A stretch of DNA of 64,000 nt, taken from NCBI GenBank assembly GCA_045643885.1, contig JAZRFY010000027.1, positions 1-64,000 of the forward strand. The letters are read 5' to 3'. The position numbers were made by a program, and so were the translations under genes. Below the pieces are notes generated by a model, which ran no database searches, was not told the origin of the DNA, and saw only the letters and a list, made by a program, of their open reading frames with translations. Positions 52,649 to 61,592 of this stretch are shown piece after piece; within the stretch, counting starts at the first letter, position 1; each line of letters begins with the position of its first letter. The DNA is from RGIG4608 sp045643885. GTDB taxonomy: Bacteria > Bacillota > Clostridia > Oscillospirales > CAG-272.

Positions 52649-55606
52649 ATGAATTTACAATGGATTCTCTTGGCGTTCTTCTTGGCTCATATGATCTGGG
52701 AGATCTTCATGGCTCTCACAAGACCGATGCATAGGAACGTTTTGAATCTTATAAGTATACCGGTCGCGTTTTTAATAGCATTTACCTTGCAGGTAATGGG
52801 CTTGTTCCAGGCTGGCGCAAACTGGTTGCTTGGCTTAGTTGAGCTTGAAAGCTATGTAGGACCTGAGCTCAGTGAATTTGCTGCAGCATATCTCAGCACA
52901 ATACTCAGTCCCGCTCTCTTTGTCCTTGTTTACTGGATTATTATCTGGCTTGTAAGATTGATACACGTAAACCTCATTTCTAAATTTATCGAAAACAGAC
53001 AGATCAAAAAGGAAAAGCGTTTGCTTAAGATGGCAATCAAAGAGGAAAAGGTTCTTGTTAAAGAACTTGTTCGTGCCAATGAAGAAGAAGCAATGGCTCT
53101 CAGAGAGACACTCGAGCAGAATGGCTTCAATCCCGATTTGATGGATGATTACGATATTCTCGATGAAGACGATATCGAGGATATGGTAGAGGATAGAGTA
53201 AAGCGTGAAAAGAGAGCAATCAAGAGACTTGGTTGGTTCAAGGAAAGTAAGGAAAAGAAATCAGTATCCATTATCGCAGGTGCTGTCAGCGGCTTCCTTG
53301 CATTTGCAATTGCTTTCATGCCCGTGTTCTACACGATGGGTGTGTTGTCAGACATCACTAAGTCCATAGATCACGAACATCCCGAGGATAACTACAATAA
53401 GATTTATCTTGCAATCGATTTCGTAGATGACAATCTTGTCATTCCTTACGAATCAAGCTTTGTTTATCAGATATACGATAGCATGGGTCTTGTGGACCTC
53501 ATGAACGGCACTGTAATGCTTGGCGGTCAGCTCATCGTTGACGGAGAAGTACAGTATGCTGATACGATTGGTAGAGACGTTCTTACAAACACCATTAAGG
53601 TTGTTACTCAGGTAATGTCCAATAATCCCAATCCCGAGGTTCTCAGAAATGCGTTGAACGGAATCATTACCGAGCCACTCCTTTTCTCATTCATCTACGA
53701 TGCAATCGAGAAGATCATGGCTGATCAGGAGGTTCCTGACGATTATGACGAGTCCGACATCCTTTCAACTATCAAATATCAAATCATAGCAAACTACAAG
53801 GCTCCCACAGAGCCCACAATGCCTACACAGGATATGTTTGCTACTGAAGAAGAATATCAGGCAGCGCTTTTGCAGTATGAAAAGGATCTTGCTGATTATA
53901 CAGCCAAAGCAGCAGCTTATAAGGAAATGCTTACAGGTGATATCGAGGCTTTGACAGACGTCATCGTTACCTTGGTTGAAAAGAAGCTTATTGCTGACCT
54001 TATCTCAGGAGCTAATGATTTCGACGCATTGCTTTCTGATAAGGATAACATTAAGGACCTTCTTGGAACAATGTCCGGTCTTTCCGTTTATAACGTAGTA
54101 ATGACTGGCGCATTTGATAGCGGTATCAACATGATCGGTCCTATGCTTGGCGTTCCTGCTGATAAGCAGGCCGGTACTGATGCATTCATTTCGCAAATTA
54201 TAAATGCTTCCAATAATGTTAGTGATATGAGCGCTGAGGACTTGGCAAGTCTTAAGACATTGTTTATTAACGCTGCAAGCGCAACGTATGCAGATAACAA
54301 CACACTTCCTGCAGGTAGTATTTTGGCTTATGTAGCCGATCCTCTTTACTCTGCAGAAAAGATTAAGGACGAGCTTAAGGAGTTGAAGGATCAGTTTGAT
54401 TCCTACGATGCTCTTGCAACTGAATTGAAGGGATTGCAGGATAAGCTTGCATCCGGAACATCTCTTACAGCTGAAGAGCAGGCAAGACTTACTGAATTGC
54501 TTGAAATGCAGGATGAGCTTGGTTCACTTGCTTCCAAGGCGGATGAATTCAGTGCTTTGGTAGAAACCAAGGCTGACGAGGTAGAAGGCTTCATCTCTCA
54601 GTTTGAAGATAGACTTAAGGGCTTTACTCCTTTTGTAAACTACTTCCTCAACTGGATGAACGTTCAGAAACCCTTCATGCTTTCCGGTGTTGATACAACA
54701 AACGCTCCTCTCAGCATCATTGCCGGCGGATCGGTTTACGTATGTAATACAGATAGCCTTAGCATCGACACATTGCTTGACTTTGCTTTAGGCGATGATT
54801 CCACTGAAGGTGATTCCACTAAAGGTGGCTCCACAGAAGGTGGCTCCACAGAAGGTGGATCAGATAGTGTAGATGATCTTTTGAATACAAAGGTTGATGA
54901 TTTCCTTGACAAGATTCCTATGAGATCATTGCTTGAATCCTTGACAATTAAAGAAAAGACTGAAGATGACGGCGTTGAGCTTTCACCCGTTGCAGACCTT
55001 ATCAATTTCTTGATTGAAAAGTATGCAGATTCAACAACCGGCAATATGTCACATGAAAACTTCACAACAGTTCTTTCCGGATTCGTTGCGATGAACGCTG
55101 AAAACGATTCTTATTCCGAAACGTTGGCAGCATCACTTATCTCCGGAGAATTCGAATATAACGGTGTTACTGTTGAAGAAATGAAGAGCTCCATGAAGTT
55201 CGGCGATGACTGGACAGAAGAGCTTAAGAAGAACGACAGTGAAAAGCTTGTTGATATTATCTTTACAATTATTGACCTTATGGGTGGTTTAGGCGGCTCT
55301 GAAGAAGAGGTTGCAGTTGCTTCTGAAGATGAATTGGGAGCAATGATGGATATGCTTTCAATCCTTGGAAAGACACTCGATATCATGGCAGATACTTACT
55401 GTCTTGAAGAGCTTCCTCAGCTTATGCTTGAAGGTCTTTTGAAGAATGAAATGCTTAGCACAGTAATGACACCCACAATGCTCAACGATTATATGAGCCA
55501 GATGGAAGCTGAGGATTTCTCATACGAAACATTTATGAACGACTTGGTTGAGAAGTTCACAGGCTTGCTTGACAAAGTGAACGGTGAGGGAGGTATCGAA
55601 GGATGA
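52649..55606 (+). CDS. Large membrane-anchored protein, unknown function (985 aa)
   Basis: Three to four membrane helices lie in the first 230 residues (ILLAFFLAHMIWEIFMAL, VFLIAFTLQVMGLF-type, LVYWIIIWLVRLI, SIIAGAVSGFLAFAIAFMPVFYTM), with a charged cytoplasmic coiled segment (about 115-205) between. The remaining 750 residues look like an outside, mostly helical domain rich in Asp/Glu, including a coiled coil (about 570-650) and a Gly/Ser/Thr linker (about 715-745, EGGSTEGGS repeats). GGAGG sets the ATG at 52649. Its stop overlaps the next gene by four bases. I do not recognise the family. Confidence 0.75.
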   Translation: MNLQWILLAFFLAHMIWEIFMALTRPMHRNVLNLISIPVAFLIAFTLQVMGLFQAGANWLLGLVELESYVGPELSEFAAAYLSTILSPALFVLVYWIIIWLVRLIHVNLISKFIENRQIKKEKRLLKMAIKEEKVLVKELVRANEEEAMALRETLEQNGFNPDLMDDYDILDEDDIEDMVEDRVKREKRAIKRLGWFKESKEKKSVSIIAGAVSGFLAFAIAFMPVFYTMGVLSDITKSIDHEHPEDNYNKIYLAIDFVDDNLVIPYESSFVYQIYDSMGLVDLMNGTVMLGGQLIVDGEVQYADTIGRDVLTNTIKVVTQVMSNNPNPEVLRNALNGIITEPLLFSFIYDAIEKIMADQEVPDDYDESDILSTIKYQIIANYKAPTEPTMPTQDMFATEEEYQAALLQYEKDLADYTAKAAAYKEMLTGDIEALTDVIVTLVEKKLIADLISGANDFDALLSDKDNIKDLLGTMSGLSVYNVVMTGAFDSGINMIGPMLGVPADKQAGTDAFISQIINASNNVSDMSAEDLASLKTLFINAASATYADNNTLPAGSILAYVADPLYSAEKIKDELKELKDQFDSYDALATELKGLQDKLASGTSLTAEEQARLTELLEMQDELGSLASKADEFSALVETKADEVEGFISQFEDRLKGFTPFVNYFLNWMNVQKPFMLSGVDTTNAPLSIIAGGSVYVCNTDSLSIDTLLDFALGDDSTEGDSTKGGSTEGGSTEGGSDSVDDLLNTKVDDFLDKIPMRSLLESLTIKEKTEDDGVELSPVADLINFLIEKYADSTTGNMSHENFTTVLSGFVAMNAENDSYSETLAASLISGEFEYNGVTVEEMKSSMKFGDDWTEELKKNDSEKLVDIIFTIIDLMGGLGGSEEEVAVASEDELGAMMDMLSILGKTLDIMADTYCLEELPQLMLEGLLKNEMLSTVMTPTMLNDYMSQMEAEDFSYETFMNDLVEKFTGLLDKVNGEGGIEG
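54797..54862 (+). repeat. Short in-frame tandem repeat (15-bp units)
   Basis: Units of the form GGTGGCTCCACAGAA encode GGSTE. The last two copies are identical in DNA, so length could change by slippage. Confidence 0.7.
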
Positions 55607-55905
55607 AAAAGCTTTTGTGGAAATTGTTTACCTTGATACTTTGCATCGGCATTTTGGCAGGTGGTGCTTATTTGAGCTACTATATGACTGACTTTGATGC
55701 TATCGTTAGTGACTTCAATGAGGTTATGGCAGCTCCTTGGATTTCCAATTTGGATATTGATTTCGGTGGTGAAGAAACACCTGATAGCGGTGAAGAAACA
55801 CCCGACAACGGTGAAGAAACACCCGATAACGGTGAAGAAACCCCCGATAGCGGTGAGGAAACACCTGATAATAGTGAGCAGAATCCCGAAGGATCTCAGG
55901 AATAA
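55603..55905 (+). CDS. Single-pass membrane protein with GEETPDN tail repeats
   Basis: 100 aa: short start, one helix (FTLILCIGILAGGAYLSYYM), a 30-residue spacer (FDAIVSDFNEVMAAPWISNLDI), then five copies of the heptad GEETPDN/S and an acidic end. The tail should be outside and extended, as in wall-spanning stalks. Overlaps the 985-aa gene by four bases (ATGA), so the two are made together and may form a complex. No known family. Confidence 0.72.
   Translation: MKKLLWKLFTLILCIGILAGGAYLSYYMTDFDAIVSDFNEVMAAPWISNLDIDFGGEETPDSGEETPDNGEETPDNGEETPDSGEETPDNSEQNPEGSQE
55768..55872 (+). repeat. 21-bp tandem repeat, five units
   Basis: Five in-frame units based on GGTGAAGAAACACCCGATAA, with mostly silent differences, encode the GEETPDN/S heptads of the 100-aa protein. 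Confidence 0.9.
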
Positions 55906-55920
55906 ATCAAATAACAATAA

Positions 55921-55955
55921 AAAAGAACCGAGAAAATTCTCGGTTCTTTTGTTTT
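55921..55955. terminator. Bidirectional terminator
   Basis: Stem AAAAGAACCGAGAA / TTCTCGGTTCTTTT with an AA loop, between the envelope operon and nadE; T-runs on both strands. Confidence 0.9.
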
Positions 55956-55963
55956 TTATTTAA

Positions 55964-57889
55964 TTAAATTTCAAGAGCATCAACGCGTCTTAACCATTCT
56001 TCACTGGACGTGTCACTGGGCATCTTGAGGTCGCCTCTTGGTGAAAGGCTAATGCCGAATACCTTGGGACCGTCGGGCATGCAAGAACGTTTGAATTGCT
56101 GCGCAAAGAAACGCTTAATAAATACTCTCATGCAAGAGATGATAAAGCTGTTTTCATACTTATCACCAAATGCAATTTGTGCGATTCTGTAAAGCTTTTC
56201 AGGAGAGTAGTGATAAGTGAGCATATAATATAGGAAGAAATCGTGAAGCTCATAAGGTCCGATAATGTCCTCAGTAATTTGAGAAATCGTGCCGTTTTCA
56301 GTAGAAATAAGCTCGGGACTTATAGGAGTTTCAATGATATCCTTTACAGTGCGTTTGAACTCAACACTATCTGATTCGTTTGCATAAAAGTTAAGTACGT
56401 GTGCAATCAATGTCTTGGGAATGCCTGCATTCAAAGCATACATTGACATGTGATCTCCGCCGTAGGTGGTAAATCCAAGTGCAAGCTCGGAAAGGTCACC
56501 CGTACCAATAACTAGTGCGTTTTCACCGTTTGCAATGTCCATAAGTATCTGAGATCTTTCTCTTGCCTGAGCATTTTCATATACGGTGTCATAAACCTCA
56601 GTGCTGTGACCGATGCTTGTAAGATGAGATGCAACGGCATTTCTTATGTCGATTTCACGAAGATCAACGCCAAGCTCGTTTGCGATTGAACAAGCATTAT
56701 TTTTTGTTCTCTCGGACGTAGCAAAGCAGGGCATAGTAACTGCGATAATGTCCTTAAGATTTCTTCCCATGATCTTGAATGTGTGAGCCGTAGAAAGAAG
56801 AGCCAAGGTGGAGTCAAGTCCACCTGAAATGCCGATAACGCATTTTTTAGCACAGGAGCTTTCAAGTCTTTGCTTAAGACCGTAAGCCTGGATAGAACGA
56901 ACGGCCTTTATATTGCGAGCAAGCTGCTCAGCATCGTCTGAAACGAAGGGAGTGGGGTCGATATATCTTGATATTTCAGTTTCTTCAATCTCGAGGTCGA
57001 AGGGAACGTTAACGATATTTTTAGCAGCATTTGTGGTTACTGTGTTTCTTCTGCGGCGCTCGAGAGATATCTTCTCAAGGTCAACGTCAGCTGTGATGAA
57101 TTTATCATTTGAAAAATCAAAGGGAATTCTTTCGGAAATAACACTTCCGTTCTCAGCAATGATGCTATGACCGGAATAAACTACGTCGGACGTGGATTCA
57201 CCCTCGCCACAGTTTGCATAGATGTATGCAGAAACAGTCTTTGCTGATTGACTTGCAACCAAAGTTCTGCGATATTCATCCTTTGCAACCACCTCGTTAG
57301 AGGCTGAAAGGTTGGCAAGTAATGTAGCACCTGCAATGGAAAGCATATTGGAGGGGGGAGTATTCACCCATATATCCTCACAAATTTCAATGCCGAGCTT
57401 AAGCAAGGGCATGGTTCTGCAAGAGAAGAGGATGTTTCTGCCAAAGGGAACGTCCTTGCCGTTGAAGTGATATGAGAAATTCTCTTCGGGACAGGGAACG
57501 AAGTATCTGCCCTCGTAAAACTCACCGTAGGTGGGAAGATTACTCTTAGCAACAACACCAAGAAGCTCACCACCCTTAACCACTGCAGCGCAGTTGTATA
57601 TTTTATTTTCATAGGACATAGGAAGTCCCACGATGCTAAGCATGTCATAATCCTTAGTTTCGTCGATATATTTTCTAAGAGCCTTGTCCGCACTATCGAG
57701 GAGGACGTTTGAGAAGAACATATCGGCGCAAGTATATGCAGTTATACAAAGCTCAGGGAAAACAAGCACCTTAACGTGCTTTAAGCTTGCTTCCTTTGCT
57801 ATGCTTATCATTTCGTTTGCGTTATAAGTGCAGTCTGCAACCTTTAGCTTGGGAGTCGCACACGCAACCTTTAAAAAACCGTGTTTCAT
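55964..57889 (-). CDS. nadE: Glutamine-hydrolysing NAD+ synthase
   Basis: Last step of NAD synthesis using glutamine as nitrogen source. The N-terminal nitrilase domain (1-300) has its Glu-Lys-Cys triad in FPELCITAYTC, GVVAKSNLPTYGEFYE and LGIEICEDIWVN. The C-terminal synthetase has the PP-loop VIGISGGLDSTLALL (about 350), VIGTGDLSELALGFTTYGGDHMSMYALNAG, and a final FKRSCMPDGPKV. 641 aa, normal for the two-domain form. Monocistronic. Confidence 0.96.
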   Translation of the reverse strand: MKHGFLKVACATPKLKVADCTYNANEMISIAKEASLKHVKVLVFPELCITAYTCADMFFSNVLLDSADKALRKYIDETKDYDMLSIVGLPMSYENKIYNCAAVVKGGELLGVVAKSNLPTYGEFYEGRYFVPCPEENFSYHFNGKDVPFGRNILFSCRTMPLLKLGIEICEDIWVNTPPSNMLSIAGATLLANLSASNEVVAKDEYRRTLVASQSAKTVSAYIYANCGEGESTSDVVYSGHSIIAENGSVISERIPFDFSNDKFITADVDLEKISLERRRRNTVTTNAAKNIVNVPFDLEIEETEISRYIDPTPFVSDDAEQLARNIKAVRSIQAYGLKQRLESSCAKKCVIGISGGLDSTLALLSTAHTFKIMGRNLKDIIAVTMPCFATSERTKNNACSIANELGVDLREIDIRNAVASHLTSIGHSTEVYDTVYENAQARERSQILMDIANGENALVIGTGDLSELALGFTTYGGDHMSMYALNAGIPKTLIAHVLNFYANESDSVEFKRTVKDIIETPISPELISTENGTISQITEDIIGPYELHDFFLYYMLTYHYSPEKLYRIAQIAFGDKYENSFIISCMRVFIKRFFAQQFKRSCMPDGPKVFGISLSPRGDLKMPSDTSSEEWLRRVDALEI

Positions 57890-57985
57890 TGGATAGCATA
57901 TCCTTTCAAAAATTATATCACCTTATATTATAAATAAAAATTTATAAAATTACAATACAAAAATGAAATTTTATTGACAAAATTC

Positions 57986-58014
57986 TTGAATAAAAGCAAA
58001 AAATGTTGTATAAT
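57986..58014 (+). promoter_or_regulatory. Promoter of the histidine phosphatase gene
   Basis: TTGAAT, 17 bases, TATAAT, about 30 bases before the ATG at 58045. Confidence 0.75.
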
Positions 58015-58044
58015 TGTATCAATAGAACCCGAAAGGATAGAAAA

Positions 58045-58689
58045 ATGGTTAAATTAATTATAGTTAGACACGGAAATAGCATTGGAAATTTCAAAAGAAT
58101 ATTTATCGGACAAACTGACTGGGGACTTTCCGAAATAGGAGAGGAGCAGGTAAAAAGATTGACCGAATACCTCAAGGAATTTCATATAGATAAAATTTAT
58201 TCAAGCGACCTTTGCAGAGCATATAACACAGTTTTGCCCACTGCAGAGCGCCTTGGAATGGAGATTCACAAAAGAGAAGGGCTTCGCGAGATTTACGCAG
58301 GTGAGTGGGAGCAAACGACCTTTACCGAGCTTGCCGAAAAATTTCCCGAAACCTATTGGACATTCCAGAATGATATTGGAAATGCCCATCCCGACGGCGG
58401 AGAGAGCATCAAAGATGTGTTCTATAGAATCAAGAATACTATCGAGCAGATTCTTGCAGAAAACGATGGAAAAACAGTTCTTATCGGTACGCACGCTACG
58501 GTTATTCGCGTTATGAATTGCCTTTGGCACGGTGACACTCTTGAGAACCTTCAAAAGTATGATTGGGTGACTAATGCAGCAGTTTGCCACATAGAATACG
58601 AGGACGGCAAATACAACGTTGTTGAGTACGGTCACGATGATCACCTTGAGGGAATAATCACTCACGTCGGTGTAAAAAAGCAGGATTGA
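58045..58689 (+). CDS. Histidine phosphatase (phosphoglycerate mutase-like)
   Basis: 214 aa. The catalytic RHG motif is IIVRHGNSIGN (His near residue 8), with KIYSSDLCRAYNTVLPTAERLG, LREIYAGEWE and VLIGTHATVIRVMNCL carrying the second active histidine. Could act on phosphoglycerate, alpha-ribazole phosphate or other phosphate esters. The ATG at 58045 has AAAGGAT upstream; an earlier ATG at 58003 lies in the promoter. Confidence 0.9.
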   Translation: MVKLIIVRHGNSIGNFKRIFIGQTDWGLSEIGEEQVKRLTEYLKEFHIDKIYSSDLCRAYNTVLPTAERLGMEIHKREGLREIYAGEWEQTTFTELAEKFPETYWTFQNDIGNAHPDGGESIKDVFYRIKNTIEQILAENDGKTVLIGTHATVIRVMNCLWHGDTLENLQKYDWVTNAAVCHIEYEDGKYNVVEYGHDDHLEGIITHVGVKKQD

Positions 58690-58714
58690 TCAAACAAAAA
58701 ATGTCGATTTTTCG

Positions 58715-58731
58715 TTGTGCATATTGCACAA
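58715..58731. promoter_or_regulatory. Inverted repeat TTGTGCA-TAT-TGCACAA
   Basis: Arms of seven bases, three-base centre, between the histidine phosphatase and the hpf promoter. Outside it, TCGTT and AACGA continue the dyad with bulges. Could be a weak terminator or an operator; no T-run follows directly. Confidence 0.45.
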
Positions 58732-58767
58732 AATTAACGAAAGGTCGATATTTTTATATATAAACTA

Positions 58768-58796
58768 TTTACAACTAAAATTAGTTGTGATATAAT
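58768..58796 (+). promoter_or_regulatory. hpf promoter with dyad in the spacer
   Basis: TTTACA, 17 bases, TATAAT. An inverted repeat ACAACTAA-AA-TTAGTTGT (58771-58788) fills the spacer and reaches into the -35, as expected for a repressor site. Confidence 0.7.
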
Positions 58797-58850
58797 AAAA
58801 CCAGAAAGAGAAATCTCTTTCTTTAAATACAACTCGAAAGGAATGATACT

Positions 58851-59378
58851 ATGAAGATTACTATTGTTGGTAGACAGATGAATGTTTGGGATTCAACCAA
58901 AGAAATGGCTGAAAAGAAACTTGAAAAGCTGAACAAATATTTTGGTTCAGAGGCCACCGCAACAGTAACATTCAGTTGCAAGCGCGAGCGTGATAACGTT
59001 GAAATCACTATTCACGGCGCTAACACAATCTTTCGTGCTGAGGTCGATGACACGACCTTCCAAAACGCAATGGATCGTTGCGTAGAAGCTATCGACCGCC
59101 AGATCAGAAAGAACAAGACAAGACTTGAAAGAAGAACAAAAGAGGGTGAATTCTACGTTCCCGATTTCAGTGAATATCTTGATGAAGATCCTGAATTTAT
59201 CGTAAGAACAAAGGAATTTGAGCTTACTCCCATGTCCGTTGAAGAGGCGATCATGCAGATGAACCTTATCGGTCACCAGTTCTTTGTTTTCTTTAATGAC
59301 GAAACAGGAAACGTTTCTGTAATTTACACAAGAAAAGACGGAACGTACGGACTTATCAACCCCATTATTTACAAATAA
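58851..59378 (+). CDS. hpf: Long-form ribosome hibernation-promoting factor
   Basis: 175 aa. The N-terminal domain (1-100, MKITIVGRQMNVWDSTKEMAEKKL) binds the 30S decoding site; the C-terminal domain (about 118-175, EFIVRTKEFELTPMSVEEAIMQMNLIGHQFFVFFN) dimerises ribosomes into 100S particles. This two-domain form is usual in Bacillota. AAAGGA precedes the ATG. Own promoter and terminator. Confidence 0.97.
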   Translation: MKITIVGRQMNVWDSTKEMAEKKLEKLNKYFGSEATATVTFSCKRERDNVEITIHGANTIFRAEVDDTTFQNAMDRCVEAIDRQIRKNKTRLERRTKEGEFYVPDFSEYLDEDPEFIVRTKEFELTPMSVEEAIMQMNLIGHQFFVFFNDETGNVSVIYTRKDGTYGLINPIIYK

Positions 59379-59390
59379 TATTGATTTTCA

Positions 59391-59416
59391 CCCACCGCGC
59401 AAGCGGTGGGTTTTTT
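59391..59416 (+). terminator. Terminator of hpf
   Basis: Stem CCCACCGC / GCGGTGGG with a GCAA tetraloop, followed by TTTTTT. Confidence 0.93.
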
Positions 59417-59440
59417 GTTTGCAAAATATTCAAAAATCCG

Positions 59441-59469
59441 TTGACTGAGATGTGATGTTGTGATATAAT
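59441..59469 (+). promoter_or_regulatory. Sigma-A promoter for the flippase
   Basis: TTGACT, 17 bases, TATAAT, about 33 bases before the ATG at 59503. Confidence 0.85.
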
Positions 59470-59502
59470 AATTAAGTTGATTTCAGTAAAGGAGGTATGA
59501 AA

Positions 59503-60915
59503 ATGGATAAGTATAAAAGACTGTTATCAAATACGCTCATTTTGTCAATAGGCACGTTTGCATCAAAGCTTTTGGTCTATTTTTTGATGCCTCTTTATAC
59601 CTATATTCTTTCAACCGAGCAATACGGAACAGCCGACCTTATAACCAACGCAGCAAATTTGCTCATCCCGTTTTGCTGCATCGGTATAACGCATGGAGTT
59701 TTTCGATTTGCCGCAGATGAAAAAGAGAATAACAAGGTAGTTTTCTCATCGGGAGCATGCGTGCTTTTGATTTCGAGCGCAGTATTTTTGCTCGTATCTC
59801 CGCTTATAGCATTAGTACCATTGATCGAGGATTTTGCTTGGCTCATCGTTCTTTATGTATTATGCTCTAATTTTCATACTCTTGCTAAGGAATATATAAG
59901 AGCAAAGGGAATGTTAAAGCTCTATGCAGCACAAAGCATACTTGGAACGGCTCTTGTTATAGTCTTCAACCTTATCTTCTTGATTCCACTTAAGCTTGGA
60001 GTGACAGGATATGTTTTGTCCGTTGCCGTTGCAGATGCGCTTGGAACTTTATTCTTGGTCGTATATGCAAAGCTTTATAAGGATTTCTCCTTTAAGCTTG
60101 TTTCAAATGCAAAAATCAAGGAGATGCTTAAATACAGTCTTCCCATGATGCCAACAACCGTTATCTGGTGGATAACGAACGTGTCTGATAGATTTATTGT
60201 CGCGTATATATGTGGTGAGGGTGAGAACGGACTCTATTCAGCAGCATATAAGATACCTACAATCATCGCGTTGGTTGCAGGAATATTCAACGAAGCATGG
60301 CAAATATCCGCAATATCCGAAAACGAGGACAGGGAGGGAATAAGCAAATTCTTCTCCGAGGTTTTTGAAAGATATCAAGCCATCTTGTTTCTTGGATGCT
60401 CAATGCTTATTCCGTTTACGCCACTTGCAACAATCATATTGCTTGACGCTAAATATTTTACTGCGTGGAGCTTTATGCCCGTTCTTCTTTTGGCAACGGT
60501 TTTCTCATCACTCGTTACCTTTATAGGCACAATATATACCGTTAAAAAGAGAACGGTCATGTCACTTGTGACCGCAGCATTCGGTGCTATACTCAATATC
60601 GTTTTAAATATTATTTTGATACCCCCAATGGGTGCTCAGGGAGCCGGAATTGCAACAGCAATAAGCTATTTTGCAGTGTTTGTTTTCAGAGCTATTCACT
60701 CAAAATCCTTTATGCCGTTCGATCTTAAATCGATTAAAATATTTGCCAATACTGCAATAGCATTGGCTCAGATCATTTTGATGTTCACGCTCCAATATGA
60801 TGGATTGTACAATATTTTGGCACAAGCCGTGCTTGTGATCTTGGTGTGCATAATCAACGCGAAATCGATAATTTCGGCATTGAAAAAAGTGCTGAAAAAA
60901 TTTATAAAAATTTAG
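59503..60915 (+). CDS. MOP-superfamily oligosaccharide flippase
   Basis: 470 aa, about 12 membrane helices. The opening NTLILSIGTFASKLLVYFLMPLYTYILSTEQYGTADL is that of Wzx-like polysaccharide exporters; KYSLPMMPTTVIWWITNVSDRFIV is the matching start of the second half. It should move a lipid-linked sugar or another amphiphile across the membrane. The ATG at 59503 (MDKYKRLL) is chosen because GGAGG lies seven bases upstream; the ATG at 59497 is too close to that site. Not in a polysaccharide operon here. Confidence 0.9.
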   Translation: MDKYKRLLSNTLILSIGTFASKLLVYFLMPLYTYILSTEQYGTADLITNAANLLIPFCCIGITHGVFRFAADEKENNKVVFSSGACVLLISSAVFLLVSPLIALVPLIEDFAWLIVLYVLCSNFHTLAKEYIRAKGMLKLYAAQSILGTALVIVFNLIFLIPLKLGVTGYVLSVAVADALGTLFLVVYAKLYKDFSFKLVSNAKIKEMLKYSLPMMPTTVIWWITNVSDRFIVAYICGEGENGLYSAAYKIPTIIALVAGIFNEAWQISAISENEDREGISKFFSEVFERYQAILFLGCSMLIPFTPLATIILLDAKYFTAWSFMPVLLLATVFSSLVTFIGTIYTVKKRTVMSLVTAAFGAILNIVLNIILIPPMGAQGAGIATAISYFAVFVFRAIHSKSFMPFDLKSIKIFANTAIALAQIILMFTLQYDGLYNILAQAVLVILVCIINAKSIISALKKVLKKFIKI

Positions 60916-60924
60916 CAAAATCTA

Positions 60925-60953
60925 TTGCATTTTAGAGAAATGTGTGCTATAAT
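60925..60953 (+). promoter_or_regulatory. Sigma-A promoter of rplS
   Basis: TTGCAT, 17 bases, TATAAT, with TG one base before the -10. It is about 95 bases before the rplS start, leaving room for the leader. Confidence 0.8.
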
Positions 60954-60959
60954 ACACGA

Positions 60960-61044
60960 TGTATGTGTATGTCACATAGATTTATCAAGGAATAGTCCGC
61001 TGCGACGCTCTGCATGAATATTCCGATTATTTAAGGAGGGCCAC
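60960..61044 (+). ncRNA. Candidate ribosomal protein L19 leader
   Basis: The untranslated leader folds with an outer stem GGAATA (60989-60994) / TATTCC (61019-61024) enclosing a G/C-rich segment GTCCGCTGCGACGCTCTGC, then reaches the GGAGGG ribosome site. Bacillota rplS genes often carry an autoregulatory L19 leader at this position. The match is by position and shape, not by a covariance model. Confidence 0.55.
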
Positions 61045-61047
61045 AAA

Positions 61048-61389
61048 ATGGATTTGATCAAGGCTTTTACAAACGAGCAGCTTAAGAAGGAACTCCCCGA
61101 GGTTAACGTTGGTGACACAATCCGTGTTCACAACAAGATCAAAGAGGGCACACGTGAAAGAGTTCAGCTTTTCGAGGGAACTGTTATCGCTAAACACGGC
61201 GGCGGTATCTCCGAAACATTTACCGTAAGAAGAGTAGCATATGGTGTAGGTGTTGAAAAGACATTCCCCATCCACTCTCCCAATGTTGAAAAGGTAGACA
61301 TTATCAGACGCGGTAAGGTTAGACGTGCTAAGCTTTACTATCTTCGTGATAGAGTGGGCAAGGCATCCAAGGTTAAGGAAAAAATGTAA
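61048..61389 (+). CDS. rplS: 50S ribosomal protein L19
   Basis: 113 aa at the 30S-50S interface. Family motifs: GDTIRVHNKIKEGTRERVQLFEG, IAKHGGGISETFTVRR and the C-terminal GVEKTFPIHSP...RGKVRRAKLYYLR. AAGGAGGG precedes the ATG. Monocistronic here, with its own promoter, leader and terminator; the usual upstream trmD/rimM genes are absent. Confidence 0.98.
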   Translation: MDLIKAFTNEQLKKELPEVNVGDTIRVHNKIKEGTRERVQLFEGTVIAKHGGGISETFTVRRVAYGVGVEKTFPIHSPNVEKVDIIRRGKVRRAKLYYLRDRVGKASKVKEKM

Positions 61390-61408
61390 TTTAATACTTA
61401 ACAAAGAG

Positions 61409-61437
61409 ATAGAGTGCTTCGGCACTCTATTTTTTTG
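61409..61437 (+). terminator. Terminator of rplS
   Basis: Stem ATAGAGTGC / GCACTCTAT with a stable TTCG tetraloop, followed by TTTTTTG. Confidence 0.95.
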
Positions 61438-61446
61438 TCTTTCCAC

Positions 61447-61498
61447 TTGAAAAAGCATAAAATATGGTGTATAATGTTATTTGCAACCAATAGTTGCA
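61447..61498 (+). promoter_or_regulatory. Promoter and operator-like dyad of the XRE gene
   Basis: TTGAAA, 17 bases, TATAAT (61470-61475), then the dyad TGCAAC-N5-GTTGCA at 61482-61498, centred about 8 bases after the expected transcription start. That is a usual repressor position. Confidence 0.7.
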
Positions 61499-61592
61499 CG
61501 ATTTTTTGCATTTGAAATCTAAAATGTATAGCAAAAAAGTGTTGCTTTTGATATGATTTAATCACAAACTTCAAACGAAAGGAAATCGAAAT

